Origin: Homalodisca vitripennis
Taxonomy: Eukaryota; Arthropoda; Insecta; Hemiptera; Cicadellidae
NCBI RefSeq assembly: GCF_021130785.1
Contig: NW_025778850.1
Coordinates: forward strand, 1 to 64,000
Direction of reading: 5' to 3'
DNA length: 64,000 nt
The notes under the pieces were generated by a model. It was not told the DNA's origin. It worked only from the letters and a program-made list of their open reading frames with translations, and made no database searches. This document shows, piece by piece, positions 45,615 through 52,568 of this stretch; the first letter of the stretch is position 1, and every line of letters starts with the position of its first letter. A program made the position numbers and the translations under genes.

Positions 45615-46058
45615 GTGAATGTAAATTTCAGCAAAAATCAGAAAGAAAAAATAAAATCCGCTTTTAAGAAGAAAATACCCGTTAGTATTCAATTTAAAAT
45701 AGATCAACTAAAAAATGGTGAAGATAAGATATTTTTAACAAATAGACAATACAATAAACTCGAAAAACATAAGAAAAACAATAAAGGAACCAGAATAGAA
45801 TTTTCTTATAATCAGTTGAAAGAACTTAAAAATGGGGGACTTTTGAAAGATTTATTAGATTTTGGAGAAAATATTCCAGTTGTTAAAAATGTTGTTCCTT
45901 ATGTTCGTAAAGCTGCTCCAATCGTTAAAAAAGATGTGATTCCTATTGTTCGAAACATTTTAAATTGGTTAGATAAAGAGTTGGAAGATGTTACAGGATC
46001 TGGATTAGATAAAAAAACTTTGAATTACGTGAAATCAAACATTGAAAAAAAAATTTAA
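45609..46058 (+). CDS. pX-like basic virion protein, 149 aa
   Basis: Lysine-rich N-terminal half (FSKNQKEKIKSAFKKKIPVS, then DKIFLTNRQYNKLEKHKK), matching the common Polinton small protein with an L-T-x-x-Q-x-x-K-x-x-K layout. The C-terminal half is a hydrophobic/amphipathic segment (VVPYVRKAAPIVKK, IPIVRNILNWL) ending in a GSGL motif, similar in kind to adenovirus core or membrane-lytic peptides processed by adenain. It runs directly into the protease gene, overlapping by 17 nt at an A9 run. A virion role and protease processing are inferred. Confidence 0.65.
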   Translation: MEVNVNFSKNQKEKIKSAFKKKIPVSIQFKIDQLKNGEDKIFLTNRQYNKLEKHKKNNKGTRIEFSYNQLKELKNGGLLKDLLDFGENIPVVKNVVPYVRKAAPIVKKDVIPIVRNILNWLDKELEDVTGSGLDKKTLNYVKSNIEKKI

Positions 46059-46473
46059 ACCTTTAACATTCGGGGAATTGGAAGAAATCTGCAAAAATAT
46101 TAAACATTTTAGAGGAATCTTCATGAGAGATACATTACCTGAAAAAGTTAAGAAATTTGAATGTGGAATTGTGAATTTAGACTCGATTATGGGAAGTGGA
46201 ACACATTGGATTTGCTATTATAAAAATGATAAGATTGCGTTTTATTTTGATTCGTATGGAAGAATTGAGGACAAACCACCTATAGAATTGATTAAATATT
46301 TGAAAAAATCAAGCGTCTACTACAATGATTCTCAGATTCAAGACTATAAAGATCCCCCAATCTGTGGTCATTTATGTGTTTTTGTGTTGAATGAACTGAG
46401 TAATGGTAAAGATTTTAAAGAAGTTGTTAACAAATTATTGCTTAATAAATATGGATTCACAAAATATTTTTGA
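46042..46473 (+). CDS. Adenain-like cysteine protease (PRO)
   Basis: Matches the Polinton maturation protease: FRGIFMRDTLPEKVKKFECG, IVNLDSIMGSGTHW (catalytic H55), FYFDSYG (D70), SQIQD (Q98 or Q100 for the oxyanion hole) and ICGHLC (C108). All catalytic positions are present. Its role is to process capsid precursors. No ATG precedes the conserved N-terminus: the frame opens at TTG 46042, inside an A9 run that also ends the pX-like gene. Either translation starts at TTG or at ATG 46126, or the two genes are one polyprotein split by a one-base error. The stop region overlaps the fibre gene start. Confidence 0.9.
   Translation: MKKKFKPLTFGELEEICKNIKHFRGIFMRDTLPEKVKKFECGIVNLDSIMGSGTHWICYYKNDKIAFYFDSYGRIEDKPPIELIKYLKKSSVYYNDSQIQDYKDPPICGHLCVFVLNELSNGKDFKEVVNKLLLNKYGFTKYF
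46441..46455 (+). promoter_or_regulatory. Weak start-overlapping motif, fibre-like gene
   Basis: CTTAATAAATATGGA, ATG at 46451. A poor match, since it lies inside the protease coding sequence. Confidence 0.35.
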
Positions 46474-47479
46474 CGTATTTGGAACACAAATTATTCAAAA
46501 TGTAGATAATAATAGTTTGAGAAATGAGTTTGATAACAAGTTAGAAAATTTATTACAAAACCTTCCAGATTCAGATATGTTTGCTGTCGAGATTGAAGAT
46601 TTTAAAGCAGAATATGATAACAAACTTGCAAATTTCATGAGTTCAAATGAAGTTGCTGATAAAATAAAAACATTGGAAAAAGAAGTTGATGATGGTGTAA
46701 AAAAATTATTTACCAATTTAATGTCTCACATCGAAAAAGCTGATGAAATTACTGAAGCGATCAAAGTTGAAAAGAATTATGTTAGTTTGGCTAATAAGAA
46801 AAGAATTGTCGGTGTTCGACCTGGTATTGAAAAACATGATGTTGTTGTTAAAGAACAAATTTTAAAACCTCTAAAATTATCAGAAAACATCGATATTGTT
46901 GATTTACATGATCCGAATGTTAAAAATGCCTTAGATTTTAAAGGAAAAAGAATTAGCGGTGTTAGTAAAGGAATTAATCCATTTGATGTTGTTGTAATGA
47001 TTCAATTAGAAGATCCTATTAAAATGTTTAATGAACTAAAACAAAATTATGAGAATCATAAACAGCATGTTAAAGATTTTACAACAGAAGTCTATGACAA
47101 GTTAGAAGCCAGAAATAGAAGATCAGTAGACGATGTTGGTGAATTACTTGATAAAGTAAATAAACTAGAAGAAAACTTTAATACATATAAAAATGATGTT
47201 AATGTATTAGTTGGTGAAGTAATTAACAAAATTCTGGAAGATTTTGATACACATTTCAATGAGAAAGTAAACGTTTTTGAAAATTTTGGTACACGTTTTC
47301 AATGAGAAAGCAACACATAATAATGAATTACTTAAAAGAATAGAGGATCGATACTCTTTATATATCTCGATAAAGTAAATAAACTAGAAGAAAACTTTAA
47401 TAAATTTAAAGAAGATGTCGATAAAACTTTTGAAAACATCGACAACAGATTTAATGGAGTAGGCGGCTATGATGACTAA
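46451..47479 (+). pseudogene. Fibre-like trimeric coiled-coil protein, frame broken near the 3' end
   Basis: I chose ATG 46451 (MDSQNIFDVFG) over the longer in-frame start at 46403, which lies deep in the protease gene. Coiled-coil stretches (residues about 20-110 and 205-290) flank two short repeats, KKRIVGVRPGIEKHDVVVKE and GKRISGVSKGINPFDVVV. Their R-I-x-GV-x-x-GI-x-x-x-DVVV pattern is that of the phage tail-fibre repeat (R-I-x-N-V-x-x-P-x-x-x-x-DAV). The NKLEENFN segment is duplicated (47150 and 47370). The first frame ends at 47305. Later pieces to 47479 (ending NRFNGVGGYDD) continue in shifted frames. A receptor-binding or spike role is inferred. Confidence 0.65.
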
Positions 47480-47499
47480 TTTTCCTTATATAAATGGCG
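47480..47499 (+). promoter_or_regulatory. Start-overlapping motif, small zinc-ribbon gene
   Basis: TTTTCCTTATATAAATGGCG-like, ATG at 47494. Confidence 0.6.
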
Positions 47500-47637
47500 C
47501 TCATATATTGTGTGAGATGTAAAGAAAAAACTGCAACAAATGATATAAAATACTATGCAAACATTAACGGAGTTAAAAGAATTTCGGGAAAATGTGCTGA
47601 ATGTAACTCAAAAAAGAGTCAATTTATAAAAACTTGA
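47494..47637 (+). CDS. 47-aa zinc-ribbon protein (DUF5679-like)
   Basis: MALIYCVRCKEKTATNDIKY to KSQFIKT. Two C-x2-C pairs (CVRC, CAEC) separated by about 25 residues form a minimal zinc ribbon. It closely resembles residues 1-48 of the integrase in the same element (CHKCKKKT and CSKCKTNKSKFIK). Tiny proteins of this kind occur in Polintons and large DNA viruses. It has a strong promoter-like motif and is unbroken, which argues it is a real gene despite its length. DNA or RNA binding is inferred. Confidence 0.75.
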   Translation: MALIYCVRCKEKTATNDIKYYANINGVKRISGKCAECNSKKSQFIKT

Positions 47638-47647
47638 TTTTGAAATT

Positions 47648-47671
47648 TTTTCCTAATAAATAGAGATGGCG
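47648..47671 (+). promoter_or_regulatory. Motif before the WxxI-repeat gene
   Basis: TTTTCCTAATAAATAGAGATGGCG. The TAAAT core lies 6 nt before the ATG at 47666, not overlapping it. Confidence 0.4.
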
Positions 47672-48065
47672 GGACGTTACAGTGCTTTCGATCTTTTTAT
47701 CATGCAACACGAAAGAGATTTGAAAAAAAGAACATTGGGATGACATTTCTCAAAAATATGAATTATCCGAAGATATGATGAGATTATACGTAAACAAATT
47801 GAATTGGTATAACATTGCTAAATATCAAACTTTATCATCAGAGTTCATTCAAGAAAATATACATTATCAATTAAAAGATCATATGTCTGTTCTTTGTCTC
47901 TATCAACACTTGAGTATAAAGTTTTTGGATGAAAATAAAGATACAGTTGATTGGAACAATATTATAGATAGCGGTTACTATCCTGTGCAGATTTTATTGA
48001 AATATGTGACCGAGATCGCAAAATTTAAGGAAGAGAATCCTGAATATGACGAAGTAGATCATTAA
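47666..48065 (+). pseudogene. Helical repeat protein, about 132 aa, one frame break
   Basis: Starts MAGRYSAFDLFIMQHERDLK. A +1 shift in an A-run near 47729 separates this from the main frame (to 48065). The body consists of repeats like LNWYNIAKYQTLSSEFIQEN, LYQHLSIKFLDENKDTVDWN and NIIDSGYY. This is the W-x-x-I-x-x-x-Q-x-LS-x-x-FI repeat seen in proteins of mimiviruses, iridoviruses and entomopoxviruses. Function is unknown in those families. It sits between virion genes and ends in an acidic tail. Confidence 0.65.
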
Positions 48066-48067
48066 AA

Positions 48068-48148
48068 ATGACTCTAATCTTTTTAATTATTTTACTAAAA
48101 TTTATATCTTTTCTTATAAAAACGTACATTAGATCGATGAAAAAATGA
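48068..48148 (+). CDS. 26-aa membrane peptide
   Basis: MTLIFLIILLKFISFLIKTY, then six residues ending in lysines: one transmembrane helix and a basic tail. It starts 2 nt after the previous stop and ends 38 nt before the capsid gene start. No TAAATGG motif, so it would need re-initiation from the upstream message. Small but plausible, as single-helix peptides are common in Polinton virion blocks. No homologue recognised. Confidence 0.4.
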   Translation: MTLIFLIILLKFISFLIKTYIRSMKK

Positions 48149-48171
48149 TACACGATGTTTAAAATTTCTAA

Positions 48172-48192
48172 ATTTTCTCTTATTAAATGGCG
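48172..48192 (+). promoter_or_regulatory. Start-overlapping motif, major capsid gene
   Basis: TTTTCTCTTATTAAATGGCGG, ATG at 48187. Decides the capsid start over the upstream ATG at 48155. Confidence 0.6.
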
Positions 48193-49384
48193 GACTACAG
48201 AAAATATGCTAGTGATATTGAAAGGGCGGAGTTTTAAAAATTTCTATCCAATTAGTAAACAACATTTGAATGAACCGAATAAAAGAACTGAGTTTAATAT
48301 TGATTTTGGAGATAACTTTTGCTCGTCTAACTTCCAGTTTTATATTTCTGGAACTTTAACAAAACAAGATGGTCAAGCATATCTTGGAACTGATAATGTT
48401 AGATTAATCGATAATTTTATACCGTTTTTATTTTCTAAGATTGAAGTAAGAAAACACAATAAATTGATAGAAGAAGTCGAAAACTGTGGCCAATTAAGCA
48501 CAATTAAAGGAACTATTTCGTATTCAAAAAGTGATGTTATTTCTCAAACTTCTAATGGCTTTGAATCAGATTTTAAATTTGGTGTTTTTGAAGCAGCTGG
48601 AAATTTATCTCATTTTGGATTAGGATTTTTTTGAAAATGTTACTATTCCGATCTATAAAGGAGGATTTTATCTAAGTTTTATAAGAGCAGAAGACGATGA
48701 TGTGATTCTGAAGACTGCAACTGGAAATGTTATGCCTGTTGATGGAAAAATAACAATTACAGATTTTTTTTATTAGAGTTCCAATGATTGATTATAAAAT
48801 CACGAGTAAAATAAGGTTGATTGATGAAATTACAAAAAGTCAAAACATTATGTTTAATTTTCTAGATTGGCAATGTATTGAACAAAAAGGTATTTCCGGA
48901 ACAACTTATTCGTTCGATATCACAAATATTTTATAGAAATATCTTCAATCCCAAGTTCGTTATCATAGGTTTTCAAACAGATAGACAGAATAATCAAGAG
49001 AAAAATCCTTCAAAGTTTGATAGTTTGAATGTAAAAAATATCAGAGTAAAATTGAACGGTTCTTATTATCCAGATGAATTACAAAATTTAAACATTTCCG
49101 GAGGTCTTTTCAGAATCATGTATCAGATGTATCAAGATTTTAAGAAAGTTTACTGTAATAATAAGGAAATGTATTACAATCCTAAAGAATTTTTAGCGAA
49201 TAGACCTATTTATGTCATTGATACAACAAAGAGTTTGACAAATATTTCTGGTTCAAAGAACGATATAATTATCAATATGGATTTTCAAAAAGCTGTTACA
49301 AACGCGATTTGTTATGTGGTTGTGGTTTCTGAGAAATTTTTAGCCTATGATGTGATTAAGAACGATATTAGAGAAATTCAGTAA
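48187..49384 (+). pseudogene. Major capsid protein (double jelly-roll type), four frame breaks
   Basis: About 397 codons from ATG 48187 (MADYRKYASDIERAEF). Recognised from family landmarks of arthropod Polinton capsids: the N-terminal FNIDFGDNF/YISGTL region, IDNFIPFLFSKIEVRKH, and the C-terminal PKFVIIGFQTDRQNN, FDSLNVKNIRVKLNGSYYP, then YQMYQDFKKVY. +1 shifts occur near 48231, 48628, 48770 and 48930, all in T-runs, and no substitution-type stop was seen. It forms the icosahedral shell in the virion model. It is the last gene before the compositionally different insert. Confidence 0.85.
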
Positions 49385-49962
49385 ACATCACGTTATTTTC
49401 ACTATTATTCATCGGATAATTTTTAAAACTTTACAGAATTGTTAAAGACATTGATATAAGTATTCATTTTTAATTTCAAAAGAATATCTTAAAAAATGGG
49501 GATGATATTAACAAAAAACTATTCCAAGGTCATCTTAAGGGTTGGACCGGAAGTTATGATTTTAAAAAATACTTTAATATTTACTGATCCTATATACCAA
49601 ATTTCAGCAAAAAAGCTCCAATAGTTCTCGAGATATAAGAGTTTTAAGATAAGGGATGATTGGGGTAGTTTTTGAAAATTTTGTTATTTTCATGAAATTT
49701 TAAGTTGAACTCGCTTGTTTTTGAAGTTTCAGATTTTTCTGATAATTTTTTTTATTTTTTTATGAATATTAAGAAATAGGGGATGATTTCACCCTTATGG
49801 ATAAGTTAAGTCGAAAGAGTTAAGTATTTACTATATGTGTACCAAATTTCATTAAAATCGGTTGAGTGGTTTTTGAAATATAAAATTATTAATAAATTTG
49901 TAAACTAGCACTCCTAATTTTGAACAACTTATATAGCAGAGATATAGCTTATAACTTTCGAG
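49385..49962. other. Noncoding segment, host-repeat-like
   Basis: No open frame. Phrases such as ATATACCAAATTTCAGCAAAAAAGCTCC and GTGTACCAAATTTCATTAAAATCGG-like blocks resemble text common in insect transposon noncoding regions, and two GGGGATGAT blocks (49498, 49785) suggest an internal repeat. This is probably the left part of a nested insertion. Confidence 0.4.
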
Positions 49963-50048
49963 ACTCTCCGTAGCTCAGTTGGTAAGAGACGCTTGCCTTC
50001 AAAGCCTGAGGTTCTGGGTTCAAATCCCAGAGCTTCAGGCGCGCTTTT
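49963..50048 (+). other. tRNA-like module (Pol III A and B boxes), probably SINE or pseudo-tRNA
   Basis: TAGCTCAGTTGGTAAGAG is an A-box/D-arm and GGGTTCAAATCCC is a B-box/T-arm with a perfect 5-bp CTGGG/CCCAG stem. A TTTTT terminator follows at 50044. The acceptor and anticodon stems do not pair well, so I do not call a functional tRNA. A tRNA-derived SINE head inside the Polinton is likely. Confidence 0.5.
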
Positions 50049-50520
50049 TATTGAGGAAGACATGGTTGTCGTTCAGTGGTTGGGGACAAGTCTTTACACG
50101 AGTGGCCATAGTGTAATGACTATAGAACAAGCCGAGTAATGACAACTGTGGTTGGCGCGCCATTTGCTTCCTCACCTTTCCACTTCATTCCTTAATTCCT
50201 TCTCTTCCTTAATTCGTTCATTACATTCATCATTCACATCGTTCATTAATACAACATTACACTTACAAAACACCCGACACAAATTCCCTAATTGAATCTC
50301 TCCATCAACTTCTACACAGTAGTTACCAAAGAAAAAATGAGACTTGGGAACAAAAAAATTCCAGAGTCTAAGACCCGAATTACAGCTCCTAGCCATTAAC
50401 TTGGTTGGACAGTAGCAGTGCAGGGCCAAGTCTCTAAACAATAGACACCGTAGAAGTTGAATGTGATGTGATTCCCATAGCGCAAACACGCACACTAACA
50501 ACACTACACCAAAGACACAA
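50049..50520. other. GC-richer insert with an uncertain minus-strand frame
   Basis: A 118-codon minus-strand frame (50172-50528) begins with a signal-peptide-like stretch (MNDCVFGVVLLVCVFAL). Its start overlaps the stop of the next minus-strand gene and its composition differs from Polinton genes. It is probably fortuitous in an inserted repeat. GAGGAAG and CTTCCTC (50054, 50170) may mark inverted edges. Confidence 0.35.
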
Positions 50521-50781
50521 TCATTCATTTTGTCTTTTACAATAATTGATGATGTTCATATTATTCTCTTTCATTCCTTCTAAAACTTCAAAAATATACT
50601 CTTTCGCCACTGAAAAATCCCGATTTCTCCCGTAATAATCTTTATAATCGTACACATAATATCCTAAATAGTTGTACAATAGAATGAAATTATTTCTATT
50701 TATCTCTGTTGTAGAAATGTAAACACAAACATTTGCGCTGAAAAATTTATATCTCGGCAGACTTAGTTCCATAATCTCCAT
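50521..50781 (-). CDS. Unrecognised 86-aa Polinton gene
   Basis: Minus-strand gene starting MEIMELSLPRYKFFSANVCV. It is rich in Tyr, Asn and Phe (YNYLGYYVYDYKDYY), with no metal or membrane motif. Family not recognised. Its start has a TTTATAAATGGAG motif and is 25 nt from the divergent gene at 50806, which supports it as real. The 3' end falls at the junction with the GC-richer insert, so the natural C-terminus may be missing. Confidence 0.6.
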   Translation of the reverse strand: MEIMELSLPRYKFFSANVCVYISTTEINRNNFILLYNYLGYYVYDYKDYYGRNRDFSVAKEYIFEVLEGMKENNMNIINYCKRQNE

Positions 50782-50810
50782 TTATAAAAAAATCTTTTTG
50801 TTTAAATGGA
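50777..50810. promoter_or_regulatory. Back-to-back start motifs (divergent pair)
   Basis: On the minus strand TTTTTTATAAATGGAG (ATG from 50781) and on the plus strand TTTTTGTTTAAATGGAAG (ATG at 50806). Only 24 nt separate the two start codons. Confidence 0.6.
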
Positions 50811-51318
50811 AGAGTATAATGCCAACTGTTACAAGTGTTCTAATAGAGGAGAAATTATCGATAAAAGATATTTAGTTTGTAGAGGTTGTAATTTAATTTT
50901 GTTAGAAAGACCTAAACCTAAGAAATTTCGAAATAAATTAACACATTTGAATAACCTGCTTACAAAATTGCAATATGGAGACAAGAAGCAAACAAAATTT
51001 GTTACAGAATTTAGAAAACAGAATAAAAAATTTTTACTTATCTCTTGGAACCATTGACAAAATTATTTTCCTTTTCAAAGAATACATTAGGTTTGTAGGT
51101 ATCGATACACACACGTTTATTATGAAAAGATATTACCTGTATTTTTTCATTATCTGGATGTTGAATTTGTCTACGATTTTAAGCCAGAAATCCTCGATGA
51201 TTTTATAGTACATTTGGAGAAATTAAACGAAGAACCTCTTGAAAAGAATGCGGTTTTACTCACATTCTCCCCGACTTCTCGAGTGAAGGTTAGCGAATTT
51301 CATTTTTTCCGTCTTTAA
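50806..51318 (+). pseudogene. Zinc-ribbon protein gene, frame broken
   Basis: Starts MEEYNANCYKCSNRGEIIDK, then LVCRGCN: two C-x2-C pairs forming a zinc ribbon at residues 8-29. Basic helical region follows (PKPKKFRNKLTHLNNLLTKL). The first frame ends at 51057. Coding sequence continues in the next frame (FYLSLGTIDKIIFLFKEYIR) and again in a third stretch (VEFVYDFKPEILDDFIVHLE, ending in SEFHFFRL at 51318). Breaks are near 51034 and about 51095. The family is not recognised. It lies just before the gene at the inverted-repeat boundary. Confidence 0.6.
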
Positions 51319-51320
51319 AT

Positions 51321-51340
51321 TTTTTCTATTTTAAATGGAG
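51321..51340 (+). promoter_or_regulatory. Start-overlapping motif, boundary gene
   Basis: TTTTTTCTATTTTAAATGGAG-like, ATG at 51335. Confidence 0.6.
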
Positions 51341-51640
51341 TTCTTGAAGGAGTTAAATGATATTGGAGAATGTAAGTTTAAAGAGTATAAGAAGTTAAAT
51401 AAATTGGAAGAAAGGAAGAAACATAGAATCTTGAATTTGGAGAAAATGAAAGATAAATTCGGGTTTACAATAATTGCCGAGTTGGAAGATTGTAAAGTAC
51501 ACTTGCCGAACAGATTTTTGACTGTTTTGGATGAAAAAAAGATTAAAGAATTAAACAAAAATGAAAAATTACACTTGGTTGTTACTGGAAAGAAGACTAT
51601 AAAAGATAAAGAAATTATAACAATTAACTTTGTAGAATAA
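51335..51640 (+). CDS. Conserved small Polinton protein, 101 aa
   Basis: MEFLKELNDIGECKFKEYKK, then HRILNLEKMKDKFGF, IIAELEDCKVHLPNRF, LDEKKIKELN. The pattern (R-I-x-x-x-x-x-x-x-FG-x-x-I-x-A-x-L-x-D-x-x-x-x-LP-x-RF) recurs in small arthropod Polinton proteins. It resembles a compact beta fold, but I know no assigned function. The last 60 codons lie inside the right inverted repeat and are copied at the left end without a start. It converges on gene B, leaving about 10 nt. Confidence 0.75.
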   Translation: MEFLKELNDIGECKFKEYKKLNKLEERKKHRILNLEKMKDKFGFTIIAELEDCKVHLPNRFLTVLDEKKIKELNKNEKLHLVVTGKKTIKDKEIITINFVE

Positions 51641-51650
51641 AGTCTTAACT

Positions 51651-51915
51651 CTAAAACTTGCAGTCCCTCCCCACGTCATAGTACTGTTTTGATAACCATA
51701 GTTGGTGTCTTTCTTCATAGGAATCACATGGAATATTATCTACAGTAATACCTTTTGTTTCACACAAAATGTGGCTATATTCTATAAGAAAAATTCTATA
51801 ATGCTCTTTTAATGAATTGTGTTGATAAATCTTGATACTCACAAAAATTCCTAAGAAATTCATCAATTAAGTCTTGATTATCTTGAAAGAACGTATAATA
51901 TGGGAAAAATGTCAT
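51651..51915 (-). pseudogene. Polinton terminal gene B, right copy (frameshifted)
   Basis: Counterpart of the open gene at 35017-35280. One extra A near 51808-51811 (four instead of three) breaks the frame after about 35 codons. The left copy is unbroken. Confidence 0.8.
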
Positions 51916-51943
51916 AAAAAAACGATGAAAACTCTCTGTTTGT

Positions 51944-52207
51944 TTATTTTTTTACTTTCTTTTCAATATCTTTCGTAATTATATTAAATATGTAATCCCT
52001 TACTTTTTTAGTTTTTTGCCGATAGTAAAACACTCCATTAGACGTTTTTTCTGCAAAAGACTTTACAAGTTCTTTGAATTCTGTATCATTTAAGGAAAGT
52101 ATCAACTGTTCTTTAAAATGTTTTGGTAATTCGTTGAACTCGTTAAAATTGTCTTTCTTTGTAAGTTTTTGAAATGCTAGAAACTGAAGAGAGCTTGGTG
52201 AGTTCAT
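51944..52207 (-). CDS. Polinton terminal gene A, 87 aa (right copy, open)
   Basis: MNSPSSLQFLAFQKLTKKDN to FNIITKDIEKKVKK: a basic, mostly helical protein (NELPKHFKEQLILSLND, then FKELVKSFAEK). Family not recognised. It lies about 355 nt from the element end, preceding gene B on the same strand, with 28 nt between them. No TAAATGG motif at the start (CAACATGAAC context), in contrast to the internal genes, which may mean a different expression class. Confidence 0.6.
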   Translation of the reverse strand: MNSPSSLQFLAFQKLTKKDNFNEFNELPKHFKEQLILSLNDTEFKELVKSFAEKTSNGVFYYRQKTKKVRDYIFNIITKDIEKKVKK

Positions 52208-52562
52208 GTTGTTTTATTTAGTAGAAAAGTTTTTTATTAAAGTACAGTATGTTTTTAGTAAAAATGTTTTAAATTGATTAAATTTTATTAAGATAAATCC
52301 TTTATTCGTAGCAGATTTGACAACATTTTACAAAGCACAGCTTAAGAAAGTAGAAGCTCAGATTTGGTTAATTTTTCATTCCACAGAGTAGATAGTAATG
52401 TACCGATCGCTTTTGGAGACGAACGACTGTAGATTCGGTTAATTTTTCATTGAGATTTGCTGTGTTATTTCTCAGCTTCCTTTATGGTACATTGAACAGT
52501 ATTTTACATTGCTTTTCGGTTGGCTCCGAAAGTGCGCCAGGAACCCCATATTACTATCTACT

Positions 52563-52568
52563 ATGATT
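52563..52568. repeat. Target-site duplication, right copy
   Basis: ATGATT directly after the element, identical to 34363-34368. Confidence 0.9.

Larger units (their letters stand above)
34369..52562. mobile_element. Complete Polinton/Maverick (adintovirus-like) element
   Basis: The 18,194-bp element has 1103-bp terminal inverted repeats beginning AG and ending CT, and a perfect 6-bp ATGATT target duplication. It carries the full Polinton core set: protein-primed DNA polymerase B, retroviral-type integrase, packaging ATPase, adenain-like protease and major capsid protein, plus accessory genes. Left-arm genes (polymerase, integrase, zinc-finger proteins) read rightward, a BRO/minor-capsid block reads leftward, and the virion genes read rightward. 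Only the right inner end carries minus-strand small genes. Gene breaks are mainly single-base insertions. An intact recent insertion, or endogenous adintovirus, is inferred. Confidence 0.97.
51460..52562 (-). repeat. Right terminal inverted repeat, 1103 bp
   Basis: Reverse complement of 34369-35471. It ends ATCTACT directly before ATGATT. Contains genes B and A in minus orientation and the 3' part of the boundary gene. Confidence 0.95.

Noticed and set aside
49963..50040. Functional tRNA gene
   Set aside because: A and B boxes are good, but acceptor and anticodon stems do not pair.
50172..50528. 118-residue secreted protein gene
   Set aside because: Composition unlike Polinton genes, no start motif, lies in a suspected insert; the signal-like start is only weak evidence.
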